DNA of 7,235 nucleotides from contig JAIXSD010000581.1 in the NCBI GenBank assembly GCA_027484885.1, positions 1 through 7,235 on the forward strand. Reading direction: 5' to 3'. The notes beneath the pieces were generated by a model. That model saw nothing but the letters and a program-made list of their open reading frames with translations, was not told the origin of the DNA and did no database searches. The position numbers and the translations under genes were made by a program. This DNA comes from Rubrivivax sp. GTDB taxonomy: Bacteria > Pseudomonadota > Gammaproteobacteria > Burkholderiales > Burkholderiaceae_C. Positions 1 through 5,382 of the stretch are shown here, one piece after another (within the stretch, counting starts at the first letter, position 1; every line of letters starts with the position of its first letter).

Positions 1-459
1 AAAACGGCGCAAGACGGCATTGACGAAACCGGCACTGGCCGGCATGCGCTTGCGCACGGCACTGACAGCCTGGTCCACCACGGTGTGATCGGCATAGGGC
101 GCGGTGCCCGGGCCGCCACCCGCGTCCCACAGCAGGGCCAGGGCGGTCAGCAGCAAGCCCTCGACCTTGGGCGGCGGGCTCTTCGGCGCCAGCACGGCGC
201 GCAGCGCTTCGGCCGCGCCGAGGTGGCGCAGCACATGAAAGCTCAGCGATTGCGTGGCCGGGCGCAGCTCGGCCGGGCATTGCGCCAAGAGCTCGGTCAG
301 CGAACGGCCGCCGCGCACGGCCTGCACCGCGTCGCCCACCTGGAGCAAGAGCTTGTGCAGCGGAGGCGCCAGCTTGGCATCGGCGCCACCCGCGGCTGCG
401 GTGGCCGAGGCGGTTTTGGGCGCGGATGCAGAGGAAGGTTTTTTGGAGGTCGGGGTCAC
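1..459 (-). CDS. rsmB: 16S rRNA (cytosine-967-C5)-methyltransferase RsmB, N-terminal part (cut by window edge)
   Basis: RsmB (Sun/Fmu) methylates C967 of 16S rRNA using S-adenosylmethionine; it has an N-terminal NusB-like RNA-binding domain and a C-terminal Rossmann methyltransferase domain. Only the first 153 residues are in the window. After a low-complexity Ala/Ser/Thr/Lys/Pro leader (about residues 1-30), the NusB-like domain starts near residue 33. It carries the segment YADHTVVDQAVSAVRKR (122-138) and the family signature GFVNAVLRRF (144-153), which runs to the window edge. The methyltransferase domain and its catalytic cysteines lie outside. There is no ATG in this frame. I chose GTG at 459 because it fits the expected protein start and has a TACACT -10-like box 6 nt before it; no Shine-Dalgarno at usable distance is visible. 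The gene is divergent from folE with a 122-bp gap. Family identity is clear; the exact start is less sure. Confidence 0.88.
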   Translation of the reverse strand, partial: MTPTSKKPSSASAPKTASATAAAGGADAKLAPPLHKLLLQVGDAVQAVRGGRSLTELLAQCPAELRPATQSLSFHVLRHLGAAEALRAVLAPKSPPPKVEGLLLTALALLWDAGGGPGTAPYADHTVVDQAVSAVRKRMPASAGFVNAVLRRF

Positions 460-465
460 CTCTTC

Positions 466-471
466 AGTGTA
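466..471 (-). promoter_or_regulatory. Possible -10 box (TACACT) for rsmB
   Basis: Read on the minus strand, TACACT ends 6 nt before the GTG at 459, so transcription would begin at or very near the start codon. The same 9-mer CCCTACACT lies upstream of the M48 peptidase gene. I see no convincing -35 box at the right distance, so this rests on one short motif. Confidence 0.3.
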
Positions 472-544
472 GGGGAGCCCTGCCCTGCTTGCCCCCGCAT
501 AGCCCCAGGCAAGACCTGACACTGCACAGACTTTGCAATCCGGA

Positions 545-550
545 CACAAT
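545..550 (+). promoter_or_regulatory. folE: Possible -10 box (CACAAT) for folE
   Basis: CACAAT sits about 30 nt before the chosen folE start at 582 and resembles the GACAAT box before orn. If it is used, the in-frame ATG at 549 would fall outside the transcript, favouring 582. A CTGACA at 516-521 looks like a -35 box, but the 23-bp spacing is too long for a normal sigma-70 promoter, so confidence is low. Confidence 0.25.
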
Positions 551-581
551 GGCCCATTGCACCGAACAGCGAGAACACCCC

Positions 582-1310
582 ATGACCGGCGTCCTGCCTG
601 CAAACCCCTCTCCCCGCGACGAGCGCGAGCTGGCCGAGCTGCCCGCCTCGGAGCGCGTGCGCTACCGTCTGGTCGGCGCTGGCTGCCGCCACCACGCCAA
701 TGACAACATTGCCGACTTCATCAAGGACGGCGAGCTGGACGAGATCCAGGCCGAGGTCCAGGCCAAGCTGCAAGAGGTGCTGCGCGCCCTGGTGATCGAC
801 ACCGACAGCGATCACAACACCCAGGACACCGCCAAGCGCGTGGCCAAGATGTTTGTGCGCGAGGTCTTCAAGGGCCGCTACGTGCCCATGCCGCCGGTGA
901 CCGAGTTCCCCAACTTCACCCGGCTCAACGAGCTGATGATTGTGGGCCCCATCACCGTGCGCAGCGCTTGCTCGCACCACTTGTGCCCCATCATGGGCCG
1001 GGTCTGGATCGGCCTGCTGCCCAACGAGCACTCCAACCTGATCGGCCTGTCCAAGTACACCCGCATCTGCGACTGGATCATGAGCCGCCCGCAGATCCAG
1101 GAAGAAGCCGTCACCATGCTGGCCAACGAGTTGCAGGAACGCGTGCAGCCGGACGGCCTGGCCATCGTCATGGAAGCCGATCACTTCTGCATGCACTGGC
1201 GCGGCGTCAAGGACACCGAAACCAAGATGACCAACAGCGTGATGCGCGGCGCCTTCCTCAAGGACCCGAATCTGCGCCGCGAGTTCCTGTCCTTGCTGAG
1301 CAAGAAGTAA
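582..1310 (+). CDS. folE: GTP cyclohydrolase I (FolE)
   Basis: FolE converts GTP to 7,8-dihydroneopterin triphosphate plus formate, the first step of the pterin branch of tetrahydrofolate (and tetrahydromonapterin) synthesis; it is a cytosolic zinc enzyme forming homodecamers in E. coli. The 242-residue product has the conserved core from about residue 60. The zinc ligands are C130 and H133 in SACSHHLCPI, and C203 in ADHFCMHWRG, matching E. coli C110, H113 and C181. The neighbouring active-site histidines H132 and H201 are present, as are LIGLSKYTRI (153-162) and RPQIQE (169-174), whose Glu matches the guanine-binding Glu. The usual CEHH reads CSHH (S131). The roughly 55-residue N-terminal extension contains GCRHHANDNIADFI. 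I chose ATG 582, with GCGAG at 569-573 as a weak ribosome-binding site; an in-frame ATG at 549 is the alternative. A BLUF gene follows 60 bp downstream, probably on the same transcript. Confidence 0.93.
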   Translation: MTGVLPANPSPRDERELAELPASERVRYRLVGAGCRHHANDNIADFIKDGELDEIQAEVQAKLQEVLRALVIDTDSDHNTQDTAKRVAKMFVREVFKGRYVPMPPVTEFPNFTRLNELMIVGPITVRSACSHHLCPIMGRVWIGLLPNEHSNLIGLSKYTRICDWIMSRPQIQEEAVTMLANELQERVQPDGLAIVMEADHFCMHWRGVKDTETKMTNSVMRGAFLKDPNLRREFLSLLSKK

Positions 1311-1340
1311 GTCGAAACCGTCGAAGACGCAGCGCCCCGC

Positions 1341-1352
1341 GCTGACGTCAGC
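1341..1352. repeat. Perfect 12-bp palindrome in the folE-BLUF spacer
   Basis: GCTGACGTCAGC is a perfect palindrome centred 25 bp before the BLUF start. A small inverted repeat, AGCGC (1331-1335) with GCGCT (1339-1343), overlaps its left end. It could be an operator for a dimeric regulator, an RNA hairpin, or chance in GC-rich DNA. No T-run follows, so it is not a standard terminator. Confidence 0.4.
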
Positions 1353-1358
1353 CCCACC

Positions 1359-1362
1359 GGAG
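1359..1362 (+). promoter_or_regulatory. Ribosome-binding site of the BLUF gene
   Basis: GGAG lies 8 nt before ATG 1371. This spacing supports that start codon and suggests independent translation initiation even if the message is shared with folE. Confidence 0.65.
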
Positions 1363-1370
1363 CCCTCCCC

Positions 1371-1793
1371 ATGCTAGTTCGCCTTCTCTACGCCAGCCGC
1401 GCCCACAGCCCCATGGGCGATGCCGAGCTCAGCACCATCCTCAAACAATCACGCGAGCACAACCCGGCCGAAGGCATCACCGGCCTGCTTTGCTACACCG
1501 ACGGCATCTTCATGCAGGTGCTGGAAGGCGGCCGCGACGCCATCAACGCCCGCTACAAGCGCATCGTCAGCGACAACCGCCACCACGATGTGATCCTGCT
1601 CAGCTACGAAGAGGTGGGCGAGCGGGAATTCGCCGGCTGGTCCATGGGCCAGGTCAATCTGCAACGCCTCAACCCCGGCCTGGTGCTCAAGTACTCCGAA
1701 ACCGCCAAGCTCGACCCCTACCGCATGAGCGGCCGCGCCTTGATGGCCCTGTTCCACGAACTGGTCAGCTCAGGCGCCATCGTCTGCAGCTGA
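1371..1793 (+). CDS. Short BLUF-domain blue-light sensor (PixD-like, stand-alone)
   Basis: BLUF proteins bind FAD non-covalently and sense blue light through rearrangement of a Tyr-Gln hydrogen-bond network; stand-alone forms signal by binding a partner protein. The 140-residue product is one BLUF domain (about 1-95) plus a short C-terminal cap of about 45 residues with no output domain. All key positions of the cyanobacterial PixD site are present: Y7 (LLYASR), N31 (EHNPAEG), Q49 (FMQVLEG), W90 and M92 (GWSMG), equivalent to PixD Y8, N32, Q50, W91 and M93. The protein should therefore be photoactive. No adjacent response regulator, EAL/GGDEF or LuxR-type gene is in the window, so the partner is unknown. 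It follows folE in the same direction after 60 bp, compatible with an operon; the gene downstream (rsgA) is convergent. Confidence 0.92.
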   Translation: MLVRLLYASRAHSPMGDAELSTILKQSREHNPAEGITGLLCYTDGIFMQVLEGGRDAINARYKRIVSDNRHHDVILLSYEEVGEREFAGWSMGQVNLQRLNPGLVLKYSETAKLDPYRMSGRALMALFHELVSSGAIVCS

Positions 1794-1844
1794 GGCGGCG
1801 TTGCTCACAGTGCAGAACTTCGTCTAGCTGATCGTTCTCGCTGC

Positions 1845-2074
1845 GGTGGCTCGGCCCGCCGCCGTGCTCATGGTTCGTGGGTCGGCTCTACGAGCCGACT
1901 GCCCTCGCTGCTCACTCCGCGGCTCAGCGGCGCCAATCTCCCTCCGTTCGCTACGCTCACTGTGGTCAAACAGTGGCGCCGAGTCAGTGCTTGAAGCGCG
2001 CGGGTACGCGTGCCTGAGCCGCTCCGCTGCGCCCTCGGCCGCGCACAAATCGCCCGTCGGCGGGCCGAGCCACC
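1845..2074 (+). repeat. Structured intergenic repeat, unit 1
   Basis: About 230 bp bounded by perfect 17-bp inverted ends, GGTGGCTCGGCCCGCCG at 1845-1861 and its complement at 2058-2074. Inside are three hairpins. Stem 1 is GTCGGCTC (1881-1888) with GAGCCGAC (1892-1899), loop TAC. Stem 2 is CGGCGCCA (1928-1935) with TGGCGCCG (1974-1981), enclosing a 38-nt segment with TTCGCTACGCTCAC. Stem 3 is GCGCGCG (1996-2002) with CGCGTGC (2007-2013), loop GGTA, with one G.U pair (1998/2011). The linker between stems 2 and 3 (TCAGTGCTTGAA, 1984-1995) is identical in unit 2. Strand is assigned from the G.U pair, which would be A.C on the other strand. The family is not recognised; it could be a non-autonomous mobile element, a structured RNA, or both. 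Confidence 0.7.
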
Positions 2075-2126
2075 TCCGAAGTAGGCGTTCTCCACCGACG
2101 AGGGGCACATCGATCGCGATGCAAGC

Positions 2127-2370
2127 GCCCTGCAGCCCGGGCCGCTGCCGTACGATTTGTGCCGGGCCGAGCAGCACAGCGCCTCGGGGCGCGCGCGGTC
2201 ACGCGCGCTTCAAGCACTGACTCGGTGCCCCTGTCCGAACGCAATGAGCGAAGCGAATGCAGTGAGATGGGCACCGGCCCCGAGGCGCGAGCAGCGAGCA
2301 GCGCAGGGGAGTCGGCCCACCAGGGCCGACCCCGGAACCATGAGCCCGGTGGCGGCGCGGGCTGCAGGGC
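2127..2370 (-). repeat. Structured intergenic repeat, unit 2 (inverted relative to unit 1)
   Basis: About 244 bp bounded by 13-bp perfect inverted ends, GCCCTGCAGCCCG at 2127-2139 and its complement at 2358-2370, extending inwards with few mismatches. On the minus strand it repeats the order of unit 1. Stem 1 lies at 2311-2318/2323-2330 (8 bp, loop of 4). Stem 2 lies at 2223-2230/2269-2276 (8 bp). Stem 3 lies at 2191-2197/2202-2208 (7 bp, all Watson-Crick). The longest exact match with unit 1 is 24 bp (2202-2225 against 1979-2002); others are 11 bp (2335-2345 against 1866-1876) and 10 bp (2153-2162 against 2043-2052). The stem-2 interval has the near-duplicate AACGCAATGAG / AATGCAGTGAG. The end sequences differ from those of unit 1, so the units are relatives rather than one recent duplication. 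Confidence 0.7.
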
Positions 2371-2436
2371 CTCACGAGAACACCGAAAAGCTGCCTTGTG
2401 CCGACAGCCTCGCATGAAAGCGGGAGAGGGCCGGAG

Positions 2437-3354
2437 TCAGTAGCGCTTGTTCGACAGCTCCGCCAGGATCTCGCTGTAGATGCGGTAGCGCGAGGCGCTG
2501 ATCTGGCCGGTATCCACGGCCTCGCGCACGCCGCAGCCTGGCTCGTGCTGGTGGCTGCAGTTGTAGAAACGGCAGTGGTCGGCGTGGGCGCTGAGGTCGG
2601 GCATCAGGCGGGCCAGGGCGGCCGGGTCGATCTGGTGCAGGCCGAATTCCTGAAAGCCGGGCGAGTCGATCAAGGCGCTCTCACGCTGGGCATCGACCCA
2701 GTACCACTGCGTGGTGGTCGTGGTGTGGCGGCCTGAGTTCAGGGCCACCGAGATGTCACCCACCTGGGCCTTGGCATCCGGCACCAGCAGATTGATCAAG
2801 GTGCTCTTGCCGGTGCCGCTGGGCCCCAGCACAAAACTGCGCTTGCCTTGCAGCCAGGGCAGCAACTGGGTGCGCGCAGCGTCGGGCTCGGCCTTCATGG
2901 CCAGTTCCATCATGGGCAGGCCCATGGCGCGGTAGGGCGCGAGGCGCTCGCGGGCGTGGGCGGTGCCGGGCAGGTCGGTCTTGTTCAGCGCAATCGTGGT
3001 GGCGATGCCGGCGCTTTCGGCCGCGATCATCGCGCGGCAGAGCTGGCTCTCGCTGAACACCGGCTCCACCGCCACCAGGATCAGCAACTGGTCCAGATTG
3101 GCGGCAAAGCTCTTGGTCTTCCATTCGTCCTGGCGGAACAGCAGATTGCGGCGTGGCTCCACCGCCTCGATCACCCCCTCGTCCGAACCGGAGGGTGCCC
3201 AACGCACCTGATCGCCCACCACGCAGTCGCTTTTCTTGCCCCGCGGGTGGCAGACCCGGCGCTGGCCCTCGGCGTCTTCGACGATGTAATGCCGGCCGTG
3301 GCCGCGCACCACCAGGCCCAGGTCCAGCTGCGCAAACTTGCCAGCCTGGCTCAC
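2437..3354 (-). CDS. rsgA: Small ribosomal subunit biogenesis GTPase RsgA
   Basis: RsgA (YjeQ/YloQ) is a circularly permuted GTPase that binds late 30S precursors and checks the decoding centre, releasing RbfA on GTP hydrolysis. The 305-residue product has the expected order: an N-terminal OB-fold (about 8-75), G4 NKTD (124-127), the P-loop G1 GPSGTGKST (177-185), a switch-I region with GRHTTTT (208-214), G3 DSPG (230-233), and a C-terminal zinc knuckle with C261, C266, H268 and C274. All catalytic and metal positions are present and the length is normal. The start is GTG (3352-3354), overlapping the upstream peptidase stop as GTGA; AGGGG about 7 nt before it is a fair ribosome-binding site. 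Translational coupling with the peptidase gene is likely. Its 3' end faces the structured repeats. Confidence 0.96.
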   Translation of the reverse strand: MSQAGKFAQLDLGLVVRGHGRHYIVEDAEGQRRVCHPRGKKSDCVVGDQVRWAPSGSDEGVIEAVEPRRNLLFRQDEWKTKSFAANLDQLLILVAVEPVFSESQLCRAMIAAESAGIATTIALNKTDLPGTAHARERLAPYRAMGLPMMELAMKAEPDAARTQLLPWLQGKRSFVLGPSGTGKSTLINLLVPDAKAQVGDISVALNSGRHTTTTTQWYWVDAQRESALIDSPGFQEFGLHQIDPAALARLMPDLSAHADHCRFYNCSHQHEPGCGVREAVDTGQISASRYRIYSEILAELSNKRY

Positions 3355-4646
3355 GAGGCAGCCCCTTGCAGGGCGGCGTGGGTCGACCCAGACGGCTGGC
3401 GGGCGATGGCCGCCAGGCGTTCGCTGGCCGGCGGGTGCGAGTAGTAGAAGGCGGCGTAGACCGGGTCAGGCGTCAGCGTGCCGGCATTGTCCTCGTGCAG
3501 CTTGAGCAGGGCCGACGACAGCTCCGCGCCGCTGGCGTGGGCGCAGGCGTAGGCATCGGCCTGGAACTCGTCGCGGCGCGACATCCGGCTGCCCAGCGGC
3601 GTGAAGAAGAAGCTGAACACCGGCACCACCAGCATGAAGAGCAGCAAGGCCAGCGCGTCATTCGGCGCCGCCATATTGGGCTGCACATTGAAGGCGATGT
3701 AGAAGCCAGCCTGCGAGCTCAGCCAGCCCAGCAGGGCAAAGCCGGCCAGGCTGAGTGCAAACATGGTCAGCATGCGCTTGAGCACATGGCGGTGCTTGAA
3801 GTGGCCCAGCTCATGGGCCAGCACCGCCTCGACCTCGCTGCCGTTGAGGCGCTGCAGCAAGGTGTCGAAAAACACCACCCGCTTGGCCGGGCCGAAGCCG
3901 GTGAAATAGGCATTGCCATGGGCCGAGCGGCGGCTGCCATCCATCACGAACAGGCCTTGCGAGGCAAAGCCGCAGCGTTGCATCAGGCCCTCGACGCGCG
4001 CTTTCAGCGCCTCGTCGGGCAGGGGGGTGAACTTGTTGAACAGCGGCGCGATCACCGTGGGGTAGAGCACCAGGATCAGCAGATTGAAGCCCATCCAGCT
4101 GCCCCAGGCCCACAGCCACCACATGCTGCCGGCCGTGCCCATCAGCCACAGAATCAGGGCGGCGATCGGCAGGCCGATCAGCGCGCCGACCAGGGCGCCC
4201 TTGAGCGCATCGGCCACGTACAGCTTGAGCGTCATGCGATTGAAGCCAAAACGCTGCTCGATGCGAAAGGTGTTGTACAGCTCCCAGGGCAGGTCCAGCA
4301 GGCTGCTCACCAGGGTGAACGCCACCAGCAGGCTGAGCTGATAGACCATGGGGCCAAAGCGCTCGGCCGTGGCCGCATGCACCCAGCTGTTGAGCAGATC
4401 GAGGCCGCCGAGCAGGGTCCAGGCCAGCAGCAGGGCGCTGTCGAAGGCCAGGTTCAGCAGGCCGAAGCGGCTGCGCGCGACGGTGTAGTCGGCGGCTTTC
4501 TGGTGCGCGGCCAGGGGCACGGTGGCGGCAAAAGCGGCCGGCACGGCGCCGCGGTGCTGCATCACATGGCGCACCTGGCGGCTGCTCAACCAGAATTTCA
4601 GGCCCAGGGACAGCAGCAGGGCCAGGGCGAAGGCCAGGCTCAGCAT
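3351..4646 (-). CDS. M48 family zinc metallopeptidase, Ste24-like integral membrane protein
   Basis: This matches the M48 family of Ste24/CAAX-prenyl-protease-like endopeptidases, multi-pass inner-membrane zinc proteases. Numbering from the chosen start (431 residues), the zinc motif HELGH is at 278-282 and the third ligand E360 is in [11 protein letters not shown]. Hydrophobic segments occur near 1-20, 70-85, 102-120, 150-170, 175-195, 295-310 and 333-350. The motif [12 protein letters not shown] (128-139) and the segment [18 protein letters not shown] (235-252) are typical of the family. Bacteria generally lack prenylated CAAX proteins, so the substrate is unknown; a role in membrane-protein quality control is inference. 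The start is uncertain: ATGs at 4727, 4682 and 4646 are in frame. I prefer 4646 because it gives the hydrophobic N-terminus typical of the family and lies downstream of the putative promoter at 4691-4696; 4727 would lie upstream of it. The stop overlaps the rsgA start by 4 nt. Confidence 0.9.
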   Translation of the reverse strand: MLSLAFALALLLSLGLKFWLSSRQVRHVMQHRGAVPAAFAATVPLAAHQKAADYTVARSRFGLLNLAFDSALLLAWTLLGGLDLLNSWVHAATAERFGPMVYQLSLLVAFTLVSSLLDLPWELYNTFRIEQRFGFNRMTLKLYVADALKGALVGALIGLPIAALILWLMGTAGSMWWLWAWGSWMGFNLLILVLYPTVIAPLFNKFTPLPDEALKARVEGLMQRCGFASQGLFVMDGSRRSAHGNAYFTGFGPAKRVVFFDTLLQRLNGSEVEAVLAHELGHFKHRHVLKRMLTMFALSLAGFALLGWLSSQAGFYIAFNVQPNMAAPNDALALLLFMLVVPVFSFFFTPLGSRMSRRDEFQADAYACAHASGAELSSALLKLHEDNAGTLTPDPVYAAFYYSHPPASERLAAIARQPSGSTHAALQGAAS

Positions 4647-4690
4647 CGTGGGGTGGAGGGTCGGGGAAAGGCTTGCAAACATGGGTGGCA

Positions 4691-4696
4691 AGTGTA
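4691..4696 (-). promoter_or_regulatory. Possible -10 box (TACACT) for the M48 peptidase-rsgA operon
   Basis: On the minus strand CCCTACACT here repeats exactly the 9-mer upstream of rsmB (466-474). A start about 7 nt downstream (near 4684) would lie just before ATG 4682 and 38 nt before ATG 4646. No clear -35 box is seen. Confidence 0.3.
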
Positions 4697-4700
4697 GGGC

Positions 4701-4709
4701 TGCGACAAT
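4701..4709 (+). promoter_or_regulatory. orn: Possible extended -10 box (TGCGACAAT) for orn
   Basis: TGC followed by GACAAT resembles an extended -10 element and would start the transcript near 4716, giving a leader of about 26 nt before ATG 4742. No good -35 is visible, as is common for extended -10 promoters. It overlaps the region where the divergent peptidase promoter should lie. Confidence 0.35.
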
Positions 4710-4741
4710 GCGGCGCACTGATTGCATTGAAAGCCCTGCCC

Positions 4742-5332
4742 ATGAGCGACCTGACCCCCTCCGCCCCGGCCGACGCCGCGCCCCTGCTGCCCATCAAGGA
4801 CCAGAACCTGATCTGGATCGACCTGGAAATGACCGGCCTCTACCCCGAGACCGACCGCATCATCGAGATTGCCGTGGTGGTCACCGATGCGCAGCTCAAT
4901 GTGCGGGTCGAAGGCCCGGTGTTTGCCATCCACCAGAGCGACGAGACCCTGGACAAGATGGATGCCTGGAACAAGGGCACGCATGGCAAGAGCGGCTTGA
5001 TCGACCGCGTCAAGGCCTCCACCATCAGCGAAGACGAGGCCGTGGCCCAGACCATCGCCTTCCTCAAGCAGTATGTACCCGCCGGCAAATCGCCCATGTG
5101 CGGCAACAGCATCTGCCAGGACCGCCGTTTCCTGGCCAACTACATGCCCAAGCTGGAGGAGTTCTTCCACTACCGCAACCTCGATGTGTCCACGCTCAAG
5201 GAGTTGGCACGCCGCTGGAAGCCCGGCATCCTCGATGGTTTCAAGAAAGCCCAAGCCCACACCGCCCTGGCCGACATCCACGAGTCCATCGATGAGCTGG
5301 CCTATTACCGCGAGCACTTCCTGTCTCTTTGA
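4742..5332 (+). CDS. orn: Oligoribonuclease (3'-5' exoribonuclease, DEDDh)
   Basis: Orn degrades 2-5 nt RNA fragments, above all dinucleotides, to mononucleotides; it completes mRNA decay and clears pGpG from cyclic-di-GMP breakdown. The 196-residue product carries every DEDDh residue: D27 and E29 in [11 protein letters not shown]127 in NSICQDRRF, and H173 with D178 in [30 protein letters not shown] (145-159) and the C-terminal LAYYREHF are also typical. The chosen ATG gives a 15-20 residue variable leader ahead of the catalytic core, slightly longer than E. coli Orn. A start at 4673 is possible by frame, but it would lie upstream of the likely promoter and run into the divergent peptidase gene. 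The ribosome-binding site is weak (GAAAG about 9 nt before). pabBC follows after 50 bp in the same direction with no visible terminator, so co-transcription is possible. Confidence 0.96.
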   Translation: MSDLTPSAPADAAPLLPIKDQNLIWIDLEMTGLYPETDRIIEIAVVVTDAQLNVRVEGPVFAIHQSDETLDKMDAWNKGTHGKSGLIDRVKASTISEDEAVAQTIAFLKQYVPAGKSPMCGNSICQDRRFLANYMPKLEEFFHYRNLDVSTLKELARRWKPGILDGFKKAQAHTALADIHESIDELAYYREHFLSL

Positions 5333-5382
5333 TCCCTCTCGCTCTCATCCTCCAGTCATGTTCATGAGCAGGATCGGGGCCC

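Larger units (their letters stand above)
1794..2436. other. Gene-free intergenic region between convergent BLUF and rsgA genes
   Basis: These 643 bp contain no convincing gene. Several reading frames stay open, but their products are Arg/Ser/Ala/Pro-rich, resemble no protein I know, and overlap each other on both strands across the repeats. The region 1834-2381 is an imperfect inverted duplication: an arm at 1834-2052 matches, on the opposite strand, 2153-2381, with a 100-bp spacer. The arms start with the same GTTCTCG and end with the same GCACAAATCG (2043-2052; complement of 2153-2162). No simple hairpin-plus-T-run terminator is visible for either flanking gene. Confidence 0.8.

Noticed and set aside
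85..519. Plus-strand open frame opposite rsmB
   Set aside because: Repetitive Gln/Arg/Gly product; the minus strand gives a recognisable RsmB N-terminus in the same bases.
456..1196. 246-codon minus-strand frame opposite folE
   Set aside because: Shadow of folE; no recognisable domain, and the plus strand has the full zinc and active-site pattern of FolE.
2241..2265. Short direct near-repeat AACGCAATGAG / AATGCAGTGAG considered as the start of a CRISPR-like or iteron array
   Set aside because: Only two imperfect copies with no regular spacers; it is part of the stem-2 interval of repeat unit 2.
1824..2443. Several overlapping open frames (80-143 codons) on both strands in the repeat region
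   Set aside because: Arg/Ser/Ala-rich products with stretches like SLRSLRS arise from the repeated TTCGCT-type DNA motif; the pattern of change preserves hairpins, not codons. Such frames are prone to be annotated as false hypothetical proteins.
3153..4697. 514-codon open frame on the plus strand opposite rsgA and the M48 peptidase
   Set aside because: Gln/Ala/Gly/Arg/His-rich low-complexity product spanning two clearly real minus-strand genes; a typical antisense open frame in GC-rich DNA.
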